Notes: a model not told the origin generated them from the sequence alone. Positions 1-9,372 are shown, counted from the stretch's first letter. The stretch: 64,000 nt of DNA from Rurimicrobium sp040387755 (GCA_040387755.1 JAZKDB010000002.1:62001-126000), one strand, 5' to 3'. Numbers and translations: made by a program.

Positions 1-519
1 ACTATCGGCCGAGTAATAGCTGGTAATGCTTTTTTTATCATATTTAATCCTCAAGAATGCATAAGTAGAATCAAAAGGTTTCTGACCACAACGTGAGTAT
101 ATTCCGCTGTCAATGCCTTCAGTTCCTTTGGCGATAATAATTTTATGTGAAGCAGAGTCAGTTAATTTTTTAGATGTCCCGACAAACATTGCTGCTGCCG
201 AAAAATCATAAAACCCTAAAAGGGCTACTTTTGTTTCTGCAATCCAACTGATTTTTGGATCAACAGAGATATACATTCTAGGAGCGTTAAAATTTGATAT
301 AGAATCGAGATCGCTACCGCCAAGCATAGGCGAAGCTACTGCGGCTAAGAAACCATCACCATCCAACTCTATATTACTCGCAAGATTGGGGTTGACTATT
401 TTCCACGCCGAATTGAGTACAGTTCCATTAAAGTCGTCTTTAAAAATGATTTGAGCGTGCAAAGTTTGGGATAGTAATAGCAAGCTTACCCAAATAAGTG
501 GTTTTTTGAAAAAATTCAT
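1..519 (-). CDS. Secreted DUF1349-like (concanavalin-fold) protein, C-terminus cut by the window edge
   Basis: The reading frame is open from an ATG at 519 to the first base of the window (173 codons, no stop), so the gene continues to the left. The product begins with a signal peptide (about residues 1-23, ending LLSQTLHAQ). The mature start reads DDFNGTVLNSAWKIVNPN, followed later by NAPRMY. That spacing of W, N and PR resembles DUF1349/beta-glucanase-like concanavalin folds found in secreted carbohydrate-active proteins. It should be exported and may bind or act on glycans; the exact activity cannot be read. The family call is by eye and only moderately sure. The open frame itself is secure. 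Confidence 0.6.
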   Translation of the reverse strand, partial: MNFFKKPLIWVSLLLLSQTLHAQIIFKDDFNGTVLNSAWKIVNPNLASNIELDGDGFLAAVASPMLGGSDLDSISNFNAPRMYISVDPKISWIAETKVALLGFYDFSAAAMFVGTSKKLTDSASHKIIIAKGTEGIDSGIYSRCGQKPFDSTYAFLRIKYDKKSITSYYSADS

Positions 520-1043
520 TTGATTTAATTTTATGTGTGTGAATGTTTTGATGAAACAAAAGTAGAATGTTGTTAAAACATGGAAATGCATATGATGTAT
601 CAAATGGAGAAAATGAAGTGCGAAACGTAGGTTTTCGGGTTTGAGGAAATACTAGATATCCCTCAAAAAAGATTTTTCAGGGAGTTAATTACAAAGATGA
701 TAATTACAATAGGACTCTAAATACCTGATTTGTCAATAAAAGCGAATGACTTCTTTCTGAGTCATATTATGGAAGTTTCAATGCCTGAGAGGTGCATTAA
801 TGATTTCTTCAATAGCACCAGCCACCAATTGTCTGTTTTCCCAGGTTTTCAAATCTGCAAATTACTTTGGCAAGACAAGCTTTTGTAAGATGATTATTGC
901 CTGTGGATGAATCAAAGTTTTACGCCAGAATCAATCATGCGATTATACATTATCATGGACTGATGAACGCTGAAATTAAATTTAACATGCCGAAGTTATC
1001 CCCAATGTTGAAAACCCGGGTATTAAAGGCTTATGTTTTTGTT
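520..1043. other. Gene-poor intergenic stretch before mutS
   Basis: About 520 bases without a convincing gene. Both strands have only short open stretches. One on the minus strand ends at the stop at 778-780 (about 28 codons), and one on the plus strand runs into the mutS promoter. Neither has a clear start or a recognisable family. They may be decayed coding remnants or chance. Confidence 0.5.
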
Positions 1044-1051
1044 TAAGTTTG
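1044..1051 (+). promoter_or_regulatory. Candidate Bacteroidota -7 box for mutS
   Basis: TAAGTTTG matches the Bacteroidota -7 consensus TAnnTTTG exactly and ends only 7 bases before the mutS ATG at 1059, which would give an almost leaderless transcript. No clear TTTG -33 box is seen at the expected spacing, so this is tentative. Confidence 0.4.
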
Positions 1052-1058
1052 CCATCAA

Positions 1059-3677
1059 ATGGCCAAAAAAGAAGCAGGAGCAGAAACCCCTTTAATGAAG
1101 CAGCATCGGGAGATTAAAACAAAATATCCGGATGCCGTTTTGCTTTTTCGTGTGGGTGACTTTTATGAAACATTTGCAGGTGATGCCATTATTGCCTCTC
1201 AGGTATTGGGTATTACTTTAACCAAGCGCGCCAATGGTTCTGCATCCAGTATAGAGTTGGCTGGATTTCCCCATTTTTCTCTGGAAACCTATTTGCATAA
1301 ATTAGTCAAAGCTGGTTATCGTGTAGCAATATGTGACCAGCTCGAAGATCCAAAGCAAGCAAAAGGAATTGTAAAGCGTGGAGTAACCGAATTGGTAACA
1401 CCAGGTGTGGCAACCAGTGACAAATTACTCGAAAACAAAACCAATAATTTCCTTGCTGCGCTTTATTTAACAGATCAGATTTGTGGCATCGCTTTTATTG
1501 ATATCAGTACCGGAGAATTATATACCGCTCAGGGTGACGAGGCTTATATGGACAAGCTATTGCAAAGCTTCCAGCCTTCTGAAATTGTTTTGTCTAAGGG
1601 TAAGCAAAGGCATTTTAAAGAAAACTTTGATAATAAGACCTACACATTTGCACTGGAAGACTGGATTTTTCAGGATACTTATTGTTACGATACACTGCTC
1701 AAACATTTTAATACCCAGTCTCTCAAAGGTTTTGGAATAGAAGATTTACGTTCTGCAATTATTGCCGCAGGAGCAGCCATTCATTATCTCAAGGATACGG
1801 AGCACGCCAATCTTCAACATATCAATGCCATTCAACGCATTGTAGCTGCCGATTATCTGTGGATGGATAGATTCACCATTCGAAATCTGGAATTACTGAG
1901 CAATGGTCAGGATAATGGAACTAACCTTTTGCAGGCTTTGGACAATACCCAAACACCGATGGGCGCCCGATTACTAAAGCGCTGGGTTGTTCTTCCATTA
2001 TTTGATTTGTTCAAAATAAATCAACGATTAGATTTGGTCGAGTTCCTTATAAAAGAGCAATCACTGACAGAAGAACTTGGCCGTAATATTAAACAAGTAG
2101 GGGATATGGAGCGTTTGATTTCAAAAGTTCCTCTTAAAAAGGTAAGTCCACGCGAGGTGTTACAACTTGCCAAAGGCTTGCATCATATAGAAGCGATACA
2201 ACAACTATGTGCTGATTCTGATAATGATATTTTGAGGCAAATGTCTCAACAGATGCAGGCTTGTAAGGAATTGCAGGAACGAATAATAGCAACTATTGAC
2301 GAAAATGCTCCGGCTGTTGCTGCTAAGGGGGGGATGATAAAAAATGGTGTTCATGAGGAATTGGATGCCCTTCGTAATATTTCGCGCAGCGGAAAAGATT
2401 ATTTGTTAGCTATCCAACAAAAAGAAAGTCAGAATACTGGTATTACTTCGCTGAAAGTGGCTTTTAATAATGTATTTGGCTATTATCTTGAAGTGACGCA
2501 TTCGCATAAAGATAAAGTTCCGGCAGATTGGATACGAAAGCAAACATTGACAAATGCCGAGCGTTATATAACACCGGAACTTAAAGAATACGAAGAAAAA
2601 ATACTGGGTGCTGAGGATAAAATTCTTGCACTCGAACTGGATTTATATCAGCAATTATTAGCTGCCATTGACCCATATATCGGCGCCATTCAAAACAATG
2701 CTTACATAGCTGCGCAATTGGACTGCCTCTTGTGTTTCGCTTACAATGCACAACGTTATAATTATCGTAAACCTGTTTTGGTAGAAGAACCCATTCTGGA
2801 TATCAAAGATGGGCGACATCCGGTGATTGAACAACGTTTGGCAGTCGGAGAACAGTATGTAGCCAATGATATTTTATTAAATAAAGACGAGCAACAAATC
2901 ATCATTCTTACGGGGCCGAATATGAGTGGTAAATCGGCATTGCTGCGCCAAACAGCCATCATTACATTGATGGCACATGTGGGTAGTTTTGTGCCAGCTG
3001 CTTCAGCCATCATCGGGCTTACAGATAAGATTTTTACCCGCGTAGGTGCATCCGACAATCTGAGTGGGGGAGAGAGTACCTTCATGGTGGAGATGAATGA
3101 AACGGCGAGTATTGTCAATAATATTTCTGAACGAAGTCTGGTTTTGCTGGATGAAATTGGACGTGGCACCAGTACCTATGACGGTATTTCTATTGCCTGG
3201 TCTATTGTAGAGCATTTATACGAGCGTAAAGAAAAACCCAAGACTCTTTTTGCCACGCATTATCATGAGCTTAACGAACTCGAAAACCAACTGAATGGGG
3301 TAAAAAACTACCACATCACACACAAGGAAACCAACAATCAGGTCATCTTTTTACGCAAAATGGCAAAAGGAGGCAGCAGGCATAGCTTTGGTATTCAGGT
3401 GGCCCGTATGGCCGGTATGCCACCAAGCCTCATCGAGCGAGCTGATGAGATTCTGGCTCAGCTGGAAGAAAAGCATGGAGGCGTAAAAGACACCACAGAG
3501 AAAATGAAAAAGCTGAAACCAGCACAACATTTTCAACTGAATATTTTTGATGGTTTGTCTGACGATTTACGTCAGGTGCAGCGTATCCTTACCGAAACAG
3601 ATATTAATACACTCACCCCTGTAGAGGCCTTGATGAAACTCAATGAGCTGAAGAATGTGGTGAAGGTTTATGAATAG
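1059..3677 (+). CDS. mutS: DNA mismatch repair protein MutS
   Basis: MutS recognises base mismatches and small loops and recruits MutL. The 872-residue length is normal for MutS1. The mismatch-wedge motif F-Y-E sits at residues 35-37 (in GDFYETF), as in the lesion-binding domain of bacterial MutS1. The central lever and clamp domains follow. The ATPase domain has Walker A GPNMSGKS at 619-626 and a Walker B/D-loop region LLDEIGRGTSTYDG near 697-710. The presence of the FYE wedge argues against a MutS2 assignment. Start: the ATG at 1059 gives a typical N-terminus leading into the PLMKQH motif. No partner genes are adjacent and the gene appears monocistronic. Confidence 0.97.
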   Translation: MAKKEAGAETPLMKQHREIKTKYPDAVLLFRVGDFYETFAGDAIIASQVLGITLTKRANGSASSIELAGFPHFSLETYLHKLVKAGYRVAICDQLEDPKQAKGIVKRGVTELVTPGVATSDKLLENKTNNFLAALYLTDQICGIAFIDISTGELYTAQGDEAYMDKLLQSFQPSEIVLSKGKQRHFKENFDNKTYTFALEDWIFQDTYCYDTLLKHFNTQSLKGFGIEDLRSAIIAAGAAIHYLKDTEHANLQHINAIQRIVAADYLWMDRFTIRNLELLSNGQDNGTNLLQALDNTQTPMGARLLKRWVVLPLFDLFKINQRLDLVEFLIKEQSLTEELGRNIKQVGDMERLISKVPLKKVSPREVLQLAKGLHHIEAIQQLCADSDNDILRQMSQQMQACKELQERIIATIDENAPAVAAKGGMIKNGVHEELDALRNISRSGKDYLLAIQQKESQNTGITSLKVAFNNVFGYYLEVTHSHKDKVPADWIRKQTLTNAERYITPELKEYEEKILGAEDKILALELDLYQQLLAAIDPYIGAIQNNAYIAAQLDCLLCFAYNAQRYNYRKPVLVEEPILDIKDGRHPVIEQRLAVGEQYVANDILLNKDEQQIIILTGPNMSGKSALLRQTAIITLMAHVGSFVPAASAIIGLTDKIFTRVGASDNLSGGESTFMVEMNETASIVNNISERSLVLLDEIGRGTSTYDGISIAWSIVEHLYERKEKPKTLFATHYHELNELENQLNGVKNYHITHKETNNQVIFLRKMAKGGSRHSFGIQVARMAGMPPSLIERADEILAQLEEKHGGVKDTTEKMKKLKPAQHFQLNIFDGLSDDLRQVQRILTETDINTLTPVEALMKLNELKNVVKVYE

Positions 3678-3814
3678 CGTCTTATATAGTTAGGTTTTTC
3701 CCATAAGTATTGCATTTATATCTGTTTTGACCGTTGTTGTCTATTTATTCGAAACTTATTAAAAAGTGCGTCATAATGTTGCGAAAAAGAAACATTATTA
3801 TTGATTTTTTATAT

Positions 3815-3872
3815 TAATGTAGAATAAAAACAACTTTATATTTTATTTTATTGTGCAAAAAAGACTACATTA
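3815..3872. promoter_or_regulatory. Candidate HipB operator: two inverted 8-bp half-sites over the hipBA promoter
   Basis: TAATGTAG at 3815-3822 and its exact reverse complement CTACATTA at 3865-3872 lie 50 bases apart, about five helical turns, directly upstream of hipB. The second half-site overlaps a TACATTAG string resembling a -7 box. HipB-type antitoxins are known to repress their own operon through inverted repeats. The match here is by eye. Confidence 0.4.
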
Positions 3873-3891
3873 GCGTAATAAATAGACATTA

Positions 3892-4212
3892 ATGATGGAA
3901 AAAAGCAACATTAATCTAAGAGCAATGAGTGATAAAGCTTTGTTGACGATGCTCGGCAATTTTATAAAAGAGCAAAGAATAAGGCAAAATAAAACTCAGG
4001 AAGAAGTAGCCGAAGCCGCGGGTATCAATAGAACCACTTTGATAAAAATGGAAAACGGTTCATCAGCCAATATGCTGAGTTTCGTGCAGGTTTTGCGCGC
4101 AATTGATCATTTGGAACTGCTGGTTAATTTCGAAATTAAGGAGCAAATAAGCCCTTTGCTGTTGGCCAAAATTGAACAAAGCAAAAGACAAAGAGCCAGT
4201 AGAAAATCTTAA
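3892..4212 (+). CDS. hipB: HipB-like XRE-family antitoxin / autorepressor
   Basis: A 106-residue protein with a helix-turn-helix of the XRE/Cro type at about residues 20-75 (IRQNKTQEEVAEAAGINRTT then LIKMENG). It lies directly upstream of a HipA kinase gene with only 4 bases between the stop codon and the likely hipA ATG, the classic antitoxin-toxin order. The expected role is to bind and neutralise HipA and to repress the operon. Two adjacent ATG codons (3892 and 3895) are possible starts. The C-terminal tail (about residues 88-106) is lysine/arginine rich. The family assignment is supported both by the domain and by the neighbour. Confidence 0.88.
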   Translation: MMEKSNINLRAMSDKALLTMLGNFIKEQRIRQNKTQEEVAEAAGINRTTLIKMENGSSANMLSFVQVLRAIDHLELLVNFEIKEQISPLLLAKIEQSKRQRASRKS

Positions 4213-4216
4213 TCGC

Positions 4217-5500
4217 ATGAACACAGCTATTGTAAAAATATGGGGTAAAACTGTTGGAGCTGTTGCTTATGATGACACAAAGGGCGAAGCGAGTTTTGAG
4301 TACGAAAAAGCCTTTGTTGATAGCGGATTGCAATTAGCGCCAATAAAAATGCCTTTGAATAAAGGGCGTATTTACAACTTTCCGGAATTGGCACGAACCG
4401 AAACTTTTAAAGGAATGCCTGGTTTACTTGCAGATGTATTGCCTGATAAGTATGGGAATACGTTAATCAACACCTGGCTGGCACGGCAAGGGCGACCGTC
4501 CAACAGTTTGAATCCTGTCGAAACACTTTGTTTTATCGGCAAAAGAGGAATGGGGGCTTTGGAATTTGAGCCCATTACACCCAAAACGAGTAATAATGCT
4601 ACTAAAATCAGTATAGAAAACCTGGTGCAAACGGCTCAGGACATTCTCAGCGAGCGCAAGGATTTCAGTACACAGCTAAATAGCGATGAAGAGCGTGCCA
4701 TGATGGATATGCTCAAGATAGGTACCAGTGCAGGTGGCGCAAGAGCCAAGGCTATTATTGCTTACAATCCTTTGACCAAAGAAGTAAAAAGCGGACAGGC
4801 AAATGCGCCCCAAGGTTTTAGTCATTGGCTGATAAAATTTGATGGTGTCAGTCAACAAACACTGGTGGACAGCCAGGGGTACGGAAGGGTAGAAATGGCT
4901 TATCATTTGATGGCCTCAGACTGTGGAATAGAGATGAGTGAATGCCAATTGCTGGAAGAAAACGGAAGGGCACATTTTATGACGCGCAGGTTTGACCGTC
5001 CAAATGAAAAGGATAAACTTCATGTACAGACTTTTTGCGCATTACAGCATTACGATTTTAATCAGTTGGGTTATTACAGTTATGAGCAGCTCTTCGAAAC
5101 TATCAGGATACTGGCCTTGCCATATCCACAAAAAGAACAATTGTATCGTCGGATGCTTTTTAATGTAATGGCACGCAATTGCGATGATCATACCAAAAAT
5201 TTTGCCTTTTATATGAATCTAAAAGGTGAATGGAATTTTGCTCCAGCATATGACTTATGCTACACTTATCAGGCCGGACATCCTTGGGTGAGCCAACATA
5301 TTATGAGTATTAATGGCAAGCGAAAAGATTTTACCAAGGATGATTTACTGGCCATTGCGAAAAATATGGGAATAAAAAAATCCAACCTTATTATCAGTCA
5401 AATAGCAGCAATAGTAAATAATTGGACATACTATGCTGAGCAATGTAAGGTCGATGTCGCCCTGAGAGATTCCATACAAAGAACATTAATGTCCTTCTGA
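4217..5500 (+). CDS. hipA: HipA-family serine/threonine kinase toxin
   Basis: Type II toxin-antitoxin kinase. Family members phosphorylate glutamyl-tRNA synthetase or other aminoacyl-tRNA synthetases and cause growth arrest or persistence. The product of 427 residues includes the N-terminal subdomain (residues 1-110) and the HipA kinase core. A phosphate-loop-like segment GTSAGGARAKA starts at 169, the catalytic motif ARNCDDHTKNF lies around residues 319-329, and the metal-binding motif is APAYDL with D346. I chose the ATG at 4217, four bases after hipB. A TTG at 4172 would overlap hipB and add a charged, non-homologous leader. It has full length with kinase residues intact, so it is probably active. 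The target is unknown. Confidence 0.9.
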   Translation: MNTAIVKIWGKTVGAVAYDDTKGEASFEYEKAFVDSGLQLAPIKMPLNKGRIYNFPELARTETFKGMPGLLADVLPDKYGNTLINTWLARQGRPSNSLNPVETLCFIGKRGMGALEFEPITPKTSNNATKISIENLVQTAQDILSERKDFSTQLNSDEERAMMDMLKIGTSAGGARAKAIIAYNPLTKEVKSGQANAPQGFSHWLIKFDGVSQQTLVDSQGYGRVEMAYHLMASDCGIEMSECQLLEENGRAHFMTRRFDRPNEKDKLHVQTFCALQHYDFNQLGYYSYEQLFETIRILALPYPQKEQLYRRMLFNVMARNCDDHTKNFAFYMNLKGEWNFAPAYDLCYTYQAGHPWVSQHIMSINGKRKDFTKDDLLAIAKNMGIKKSNLIISQIAAIVNNWTYYAEQCKVDVALRDSIQRTLMSF

Positions 5501-5579
5501 AAATTTTAATAAAGAGAATCTGTTTGATTTGCATAATGTCACTCACTATTTCTTCTGAATAAATGGTTACTTTGTGCTC

Positions 5580-6611
5580 ATGCAAGCAAAGGGATTGCCA
5601 GTTGAAGATTTTTTGAATCAAAGCAAAAACGCTATCGTTATTGATGTTCGTTCTCCCATTGAATTTTTTAAAGGACATATTCCTGACGCAGTCAATGTCC
5701 CGCTGTTTGAAGACACTGAACGGGCCGAAATAGGAACGATGTACAAGCAAAAGGGAAAGGAAACAGCAGTAACACGGGGACTCGAAATTGTATCTCCAAA
5801 AATGGTTTCATTTGTCAATCAGGTAAAAACTTTAGCTGAAGGGAAAAAAGTCCTTGTCTATTGCTTTAGAGGTGGTATGCGGAGCAATAGTTTTGCCTGG
5901 TTAATGAATACTTCGGGATTGGATGCTCAGATTTTGACAGGAGGTTATAAATCATACAGAAACCATGTATTACAGTATTTTGAAAAGAAATTCAAGCTTG
6001 TACTCATCGGAGGAAGCACAGGTTCTGGTAAAACTGAGATTTTAAAGCATCTTCAGGCTTTAGGTATTCAGTCTGTAGATCTGGAGGCTATAGCTCATCA
6101 TAAGGGTTCGGCATTTGGAGCCATAAATGAAAAAAAACAAGATCCGCAACAACTCTTTGAACATAATTTATTTAACGCATTCAATAAACAGGATGACGAA
6201 CAGTTGATTGTTCTTGAAGATGAGTCTATGACAATTGGTTTTAATAAAATACCTTATCCGTTATGGTTGCAAATGAAAGATGCAACCATCATTAAGTTTG
6301 ACATACCTTTTGAACTAAGGGTTCAAAAACTGGTTGAAGATTACAGCACCACAGATATTGAAGCATTGAAAACCGGTGTGCTTAAAATTTCAGAGAAACT
6401 TGGGGGCGATAATGCAAAGCTTTGTCTGCAATATCTTGATGAAGGTAAATTGGCTGATGTAGCCAGGCGATCATTGTCTTATTATGATAAGGCTTATGAC
6501 TTTCTGTATAAAAACAAAAATCAACCTATTATTAGCATTACTCAGGAGACTATTGATGCAAAAGTAAATGCATTAAAAGTGAAACAAATCATTCAGCATT
6601 TAGATTATTAA
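5580..6611 (+). CDS. mnmH: tRNA 2-selenouridine synthase (rhodanese-P-loop enzyme)
   Basis: MnmH (SelU/YbbB) converts 2-thiouridine at the wobble position of some tRNAs to 2-selenouridine by way of a geranylated intermediate, using selenophosphate. The 343-residue protein has an N-terminal rhodanese domain with active-site C95 in the motif YCFRGGMRS, then a P-loop GGSTGSGKT at 144-152, the signature fusion of this family. It lies 6 bases upstream of selD, which supplies selenophosphate, so the two form a metabolic unit. A GTG two codons upstream (5574) is an alternative start. A TACTTTG string just upstream resembles a -7 box and favours the ATG at 5580. Confidence 0.94.
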   Translation: MQAKGLPVEDFLNQSKNAIVIDVRSPIEFFKGHIPDAVNVPLFEDTERAEIGTMYKQKGKETAVTRGLEIVSPKMVSFVNQVKTLAEGKKVLVYCFRGGMRSNSFAWLMNTSGLDAQILTGGYKSYRNHVLQYFEKKFKLVLIGGSTGSGKTEILKHLQALGIQSVDLEAIAHHKGSAFGAINEKKQDPQQLFEHNLFNAFNKQDDEQLIVLEDESMTIGFNKIPYPLWLQMKDATIIKFDIPFELRVQKLVEDYSTTDIEALKTGVLKISEKLGGDNAKLCLQYLDEGKLADVARRSLSYYDKAYDFLYKNKNQPIISITQETIDAKVNALKVKQIIQHLDY

Positions 6612-6617
6612 ACTACT

Positions 6618-7646
6618 ATGGAAATAAAATTAACCCAGTTCAGTAAAGCATCAGGCTGTGGCTGTAAAATAGCGCCTGCAGTACTTGACGAAATTTTGAA
6701 TGGTTGCAAACAGGACATTTTTTTTGAAAAATTATTGGTAGGCAATGAGTCAAAAGACGATGCGGCAGTTTATGAATTGGAAGATGGAAACTGTATTATC
6801 AGTACTACGGATTTTTTCATGCCCATAGTAGATGATGCTTTTGATTTTGGTCGGATAGCAGCATGCAATGCAATCAGCGATGTGTATGCAATGGGAGGAA
6901 AACCATTAATGGCAGTGGCTATATTGGGTTGGCCAGTTGAAAAGTTATCTGCCGAAATTGCTCAGCAGGTGATCAAAGGAGCTCAATCCATTTGCGCAGA
7001 AGCAGGTATTCCTCTTGCCGGAGGACATAGCGTAGATACTCCTGAGCCTTTATTCGGGCTGGCTGTTACCGGTTTGGTGACAAAGAAAAATATCAAACAA
7101 AATAATACAGTTAAAGAAGGAGATATATTGTATCTCACAAAACCTCTGGGAATTGGAGTAATGGCTACCGCACTCAAAAGAGCTAAGCTGGATGAACTGC
7201 AATACAGTGAATTAATAGAGCATACAACCAGCTTAAATTCTATAGGAGGTATTTTGGCAAATCTGCCACAGGTAAACGCAATGACCGATATAACAGGATT
7301 TGGTTTTGCTGGTCACTTATTAGAAATGCTTTCAGGAAATGACTTTTCTGCGCTAATTCAAAAGGAAGCTTTACCTATAATGGAATCTGCCAGAAGCTTT
7401 GCTGCACAATTTGTTTTCCCAGATAATACAACCAGAAATTACAATGCACAATTGCCATTTATAGAAGGTATGACAGGCTTGGATTTTATACTTTATTGCG
7501 ACCCGCAAACCTCCGGCGGATTGTTATTTAGTGTTTCGCCTGACAAGCAAGAAGAGGTAGATTATTTACTTAAAAGCCAAAATCAGTTCTATTCCAAAAT
7601 AGGTAATATAGTTAGCGGAAAGGAAAAGAAAATTCTATTTGTTTAA
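6618..7646 (+). CDS. selD: Selenophosphate synthase SelD (cysteine form)
   Basis: SelD makes monoselenophosphate, the selenium donor, from selenide and ATP. The 342-residue length is typical. The glycine-rich N-terminal loop has SGCGCK, with C14 and K17 corresponding to the catalytic Cys17/Lys20 of the E. coli enzyme. Both cysteines are coded by TGT, so there is no in-frame UGA selenocysteine codon. Metal and ATP-binding AIRS-fold motifs follow (DDAAVY, TTDFF, GGHSVD, TDITGFG). No selA, selB or selenocysteine tRNA is seen nearby, which suggests the selenium is used for tRNA selenouridine through the adjacent mnmH. Confidence 0.95.
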   Translation: MEIKLTQFSKASGCGCKIAPAVLDEILNGCKQDIFFEKLLVGNESKDDAAVYELEDGNCIISTTDFFMPIVDDAFDFGRIAACNAISDVYAMGGKPLMAVAILGWPVEKLSAEIAQQVIKGAQSICAEAGIPLAGGHSVDTPEPLFGLAVTGLVTKKNIKQNNTVKEGDILYLTKPLGIGVMATALKRAKLDELQYSELIEHTTSLNSIGGILANLPQVNAMTDITGFGFAGHLLEMLSGNDFSALIQKEALPIMESARSFAAQFVFPDNTTRNYNAQLPFIEGMTGLDFILYCDPQTSGGLLFSVSPDKQEEVDYLLKSQNQFYSKIGNIVSGKEKKILFV

Positions 7647-7654
7647 ATTTTGGA

Positions 7655-8089
7655 CTACAGACGCATTGCATCAGCTTCCCAATTTTTAATGCTCCTTTTT
7701 ATTTCATCTGAGTTTAATTTTTCTTGTAAAGTTCTATCCAACAAAAGCATAAACTCTTCGTCAGGAGCAAAACGAAGTGCTGCTATCTGACTGAATGAAA
7801 GTTGCTGCTCCACTTTTTTTGATGTTTCACCCATCATTTCAAAATATCGTAAACGAAACTCAAGACGGACAATCCTATTCTGGTTGCCTAAGGCATAATG
7901 TTGGCGCAACATGAGTGTAAGGTATAGAATGCAGAAAATACAAATTCCGAACAGTGCCCACTCAAGCTGATGCATTTTATCAGTAAAGATTTGATAAACA
8001 GCAATGCCACCTAAAATACCGAGTAATGGAAGAAATATAAAGTGATGTGGAGTGTAGTATCGTTTGTGATTTTGATAATTCTGTTTCAT
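7655..8089 (-). CDS. DUF6526 family small membrane protein
   Basis: A 144-residue protein with an N-terminal KQNYQNHKRYYTPHHF motif typical of the Bacteroidota DUF6526 family. It has two membrane helices (about residues 17-34, FIFLPLLGILGGIAVY, and 42-62) and a charged cytoplasmic C-terminal half. Function is unknown; no enzyme motif is visible. It is convergent with selD, with only 8 bases between the two stop codons. The family name is from memory of the N-terminal motif and is moderately sure. Confidence 0.7.
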   Translation of the reverse strand: MKQNYQNHKRYYTPHHFIFLPLLGILGGIAVYQIFTDKMHQLEWALFGICIFCILYLTLMLRQHYALGNQNRIVRLEFRLRYFEMMGETSKKVEQQLSFSQIAALRFAPDEEFMLLLDRTLQEKLNSDEIKRSIKNWEADAMRL

Positions 8090-8125
8090 TTTTATTTGAT
8101 TTTCATAAAGATACGATAGTGAAAC

Positions 8126-8836
8126 TTAGGAACTTAATCTTCGTTCCCATTTTTCTGTGATGCTTTTTCTTTCGGCTTCCTGTCCATAATCCAGATCGAA
8201 TAAATCGTTTAGTGAAGGGTCTTTTAAAATCATCTCTTCCAGACAAACAATCCTGGCATCTTCAATTTGTTGGTCACCAGTCAGAAATTGCCATTCACCG
8301 TCTGAATCGTGTACAACCTTTAATATGGGTTTTCCTTCTATGAATTGTTTAGTTGTAAAAACGGCCAGATTCTTTTCTTCAAAAAATTTGAAATCGGCAT
8401 TACGATCAAGTAGGGGTTGCTTGAATTTCAATTCTTTATCAAAATTATCTTCCCAAGGGAATTTTAATTTTTTGTCAGTCCAAATCATTTCATAAGCAGA
8501 AAAAGAGTTTACATCATTCAGTTCACTAGCATAATTGATATAATCCTTTAAATTTCGTTCATCAACCAAGATGAAACAGGTATTTCCATTCTCAAAAAAG
8601 TCATCGTATATTTCCGTAGGTTCTAATTTCTGACCGGCTTTTACCATTGCTCCAGCCTCATTCAAAACGGTATGTAGCATTCCAACAGGTAATCCGAAAA
8701 CAATAATTTCATGATGCTGATAATTTTTCCAAAGACCAATTGTATAGGCATAAGAGGGTAAATAATCAGTAGCATCGAGTACTACAATGGTCCAACCAAA
8801 TTTTTCAATATCAGCAATCAGTTTTTTATTGTCCAT
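8126..8836 (-). CDS. DUF4262 domain-containing protein
   Basis: A 236-residue cytoplasmic protein. The N-terminal half (residues 1-120) has the DUF4262 pattern: a leading helix, then FGWTIVVL, YTIGLW and HEIIVFGLP. The C-terminal half (about 140-236) is acidic and lacks a named domain. DUF4262 proteins have no established biochemical role. It is transcribed divergently from the HxlR regulator at 8953, with a 116-base gap that must hold both promoters. HxlR regulators often control the gene across from them, so this may be its target; that link is inference. Confidence 0.75.
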   Translation of the reverse strand: MDNKKLIADIEKFGWTIVVLDATDYLPSYAYTIGLWKNYQHHEIIVFGLPVGMLHTVLNEAGAMVKAGQKLEPTEIYDDFFENGNTCFILVDERNLKDYINYASELNDVNSFSAYEMIWTDKKLKFPWEDNFDKELKFKQPLLDRNADFKFFEEKNLAVFTTKQFIEGKPILKVVHDSDGEWQFLTGDQQIEDARIVCLEEMILKDPSLNDLFDLDYGQEAERKSITEKWERRLSS

Positions 8837-8952
8837 TTTAAGTCTTGTTAAATTAACTGTATCAAAGGTAAAGGTCAGGCTTTGATAAATTTGACTTTTG
8901 CTATAATGCTATATTATTGTAATTTTATCCCTTATACAATAGTTAGTATCGA

Positions 8953-9303
8953 ATGGAAGATTTATCAAAAGAGCAGTGTACCAAATCCTTAATACCAATA
9001 AGAGATGCATTGGATGTCATCAATGGTAAATGGAAATTACACATTATTGGCTCGTTGCTTCAGGGTAATAAACGTTTCAAAGATTTACAACGTGATATAA
9101 ATGGTATAACGGCTAAAATGTTATCGCAAGAGCTTAAAAGTCTTGAAATGAATGATTTGGTGAGTCGTACTGTATATGACAGTTCGCCGGTAGTGGTAGA
9201 ATATAGTTTAACCGCTTATGGTAAAACACTTAAAAAACTGATGAATGAATTGAAGATGTGGGGAACCGAACATCGTAAACGAATTATTGGGGAAGGAAAA
9301 TAA
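8953..9303 (+). CDS. HxlR-family winged-helix transcriptional regulator
   Basis: A 116-residue regulator. Cys9 just ahead of the PIRDALDVINGKWKLHII segment is the arrangement seen in redox- or aldehyde-sensing HxlR proteins. The winged helix follows (RFKDLQRDINGITAKMLSQE), then the wing (VEYSLTAYGKTL). It should act as a dimeric DNA-binding repressor or activator in the cytoplasm. It is divergent from the DUF4262 gene at 8836, and the T9SS glycosidase downstream starts 69 bases after its stop. The signal sensed cannot be told from the sequence. Confidence 0.9.
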   Translation: MEDLSKEQCTKSLIPIRDALDVINGKWKLHIIGSLLQGNKRFKDLQRDINGITAKMLSQELKSLEMNDLVSRTVYDSSPVVVEYSLTAYGKTLKKLMNELKMWGTEHRKRIIGEGK

Positions 9304-9372
9304 ACATCTATTCAGATTAGCAAAATCAAAACGGCAGATTCTGCCAATAAACATTTAAAACTAAAATAATTA

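Noticed and set aside
778..870. Short minus-strand open stretch ending at 778 before mutS
   Set aside because: Only about 28 codons between stops without a start. The reading ADLKTWENRQLVAGAIEEII looks protein-like but could be chance, so no gene is called.
4172..4216. TTG start of HipA at 4172
   Set aside because: It would overlap hipB by 41 bases and add a charged leader. ATG 4217 directly after hipB gives the usual HipA start.
6618..6680. Selenocysteine codon in SelD
   Set aside because: Both residues of the GCGCK loop are TGT cysteines; there is no in-frame TGA.
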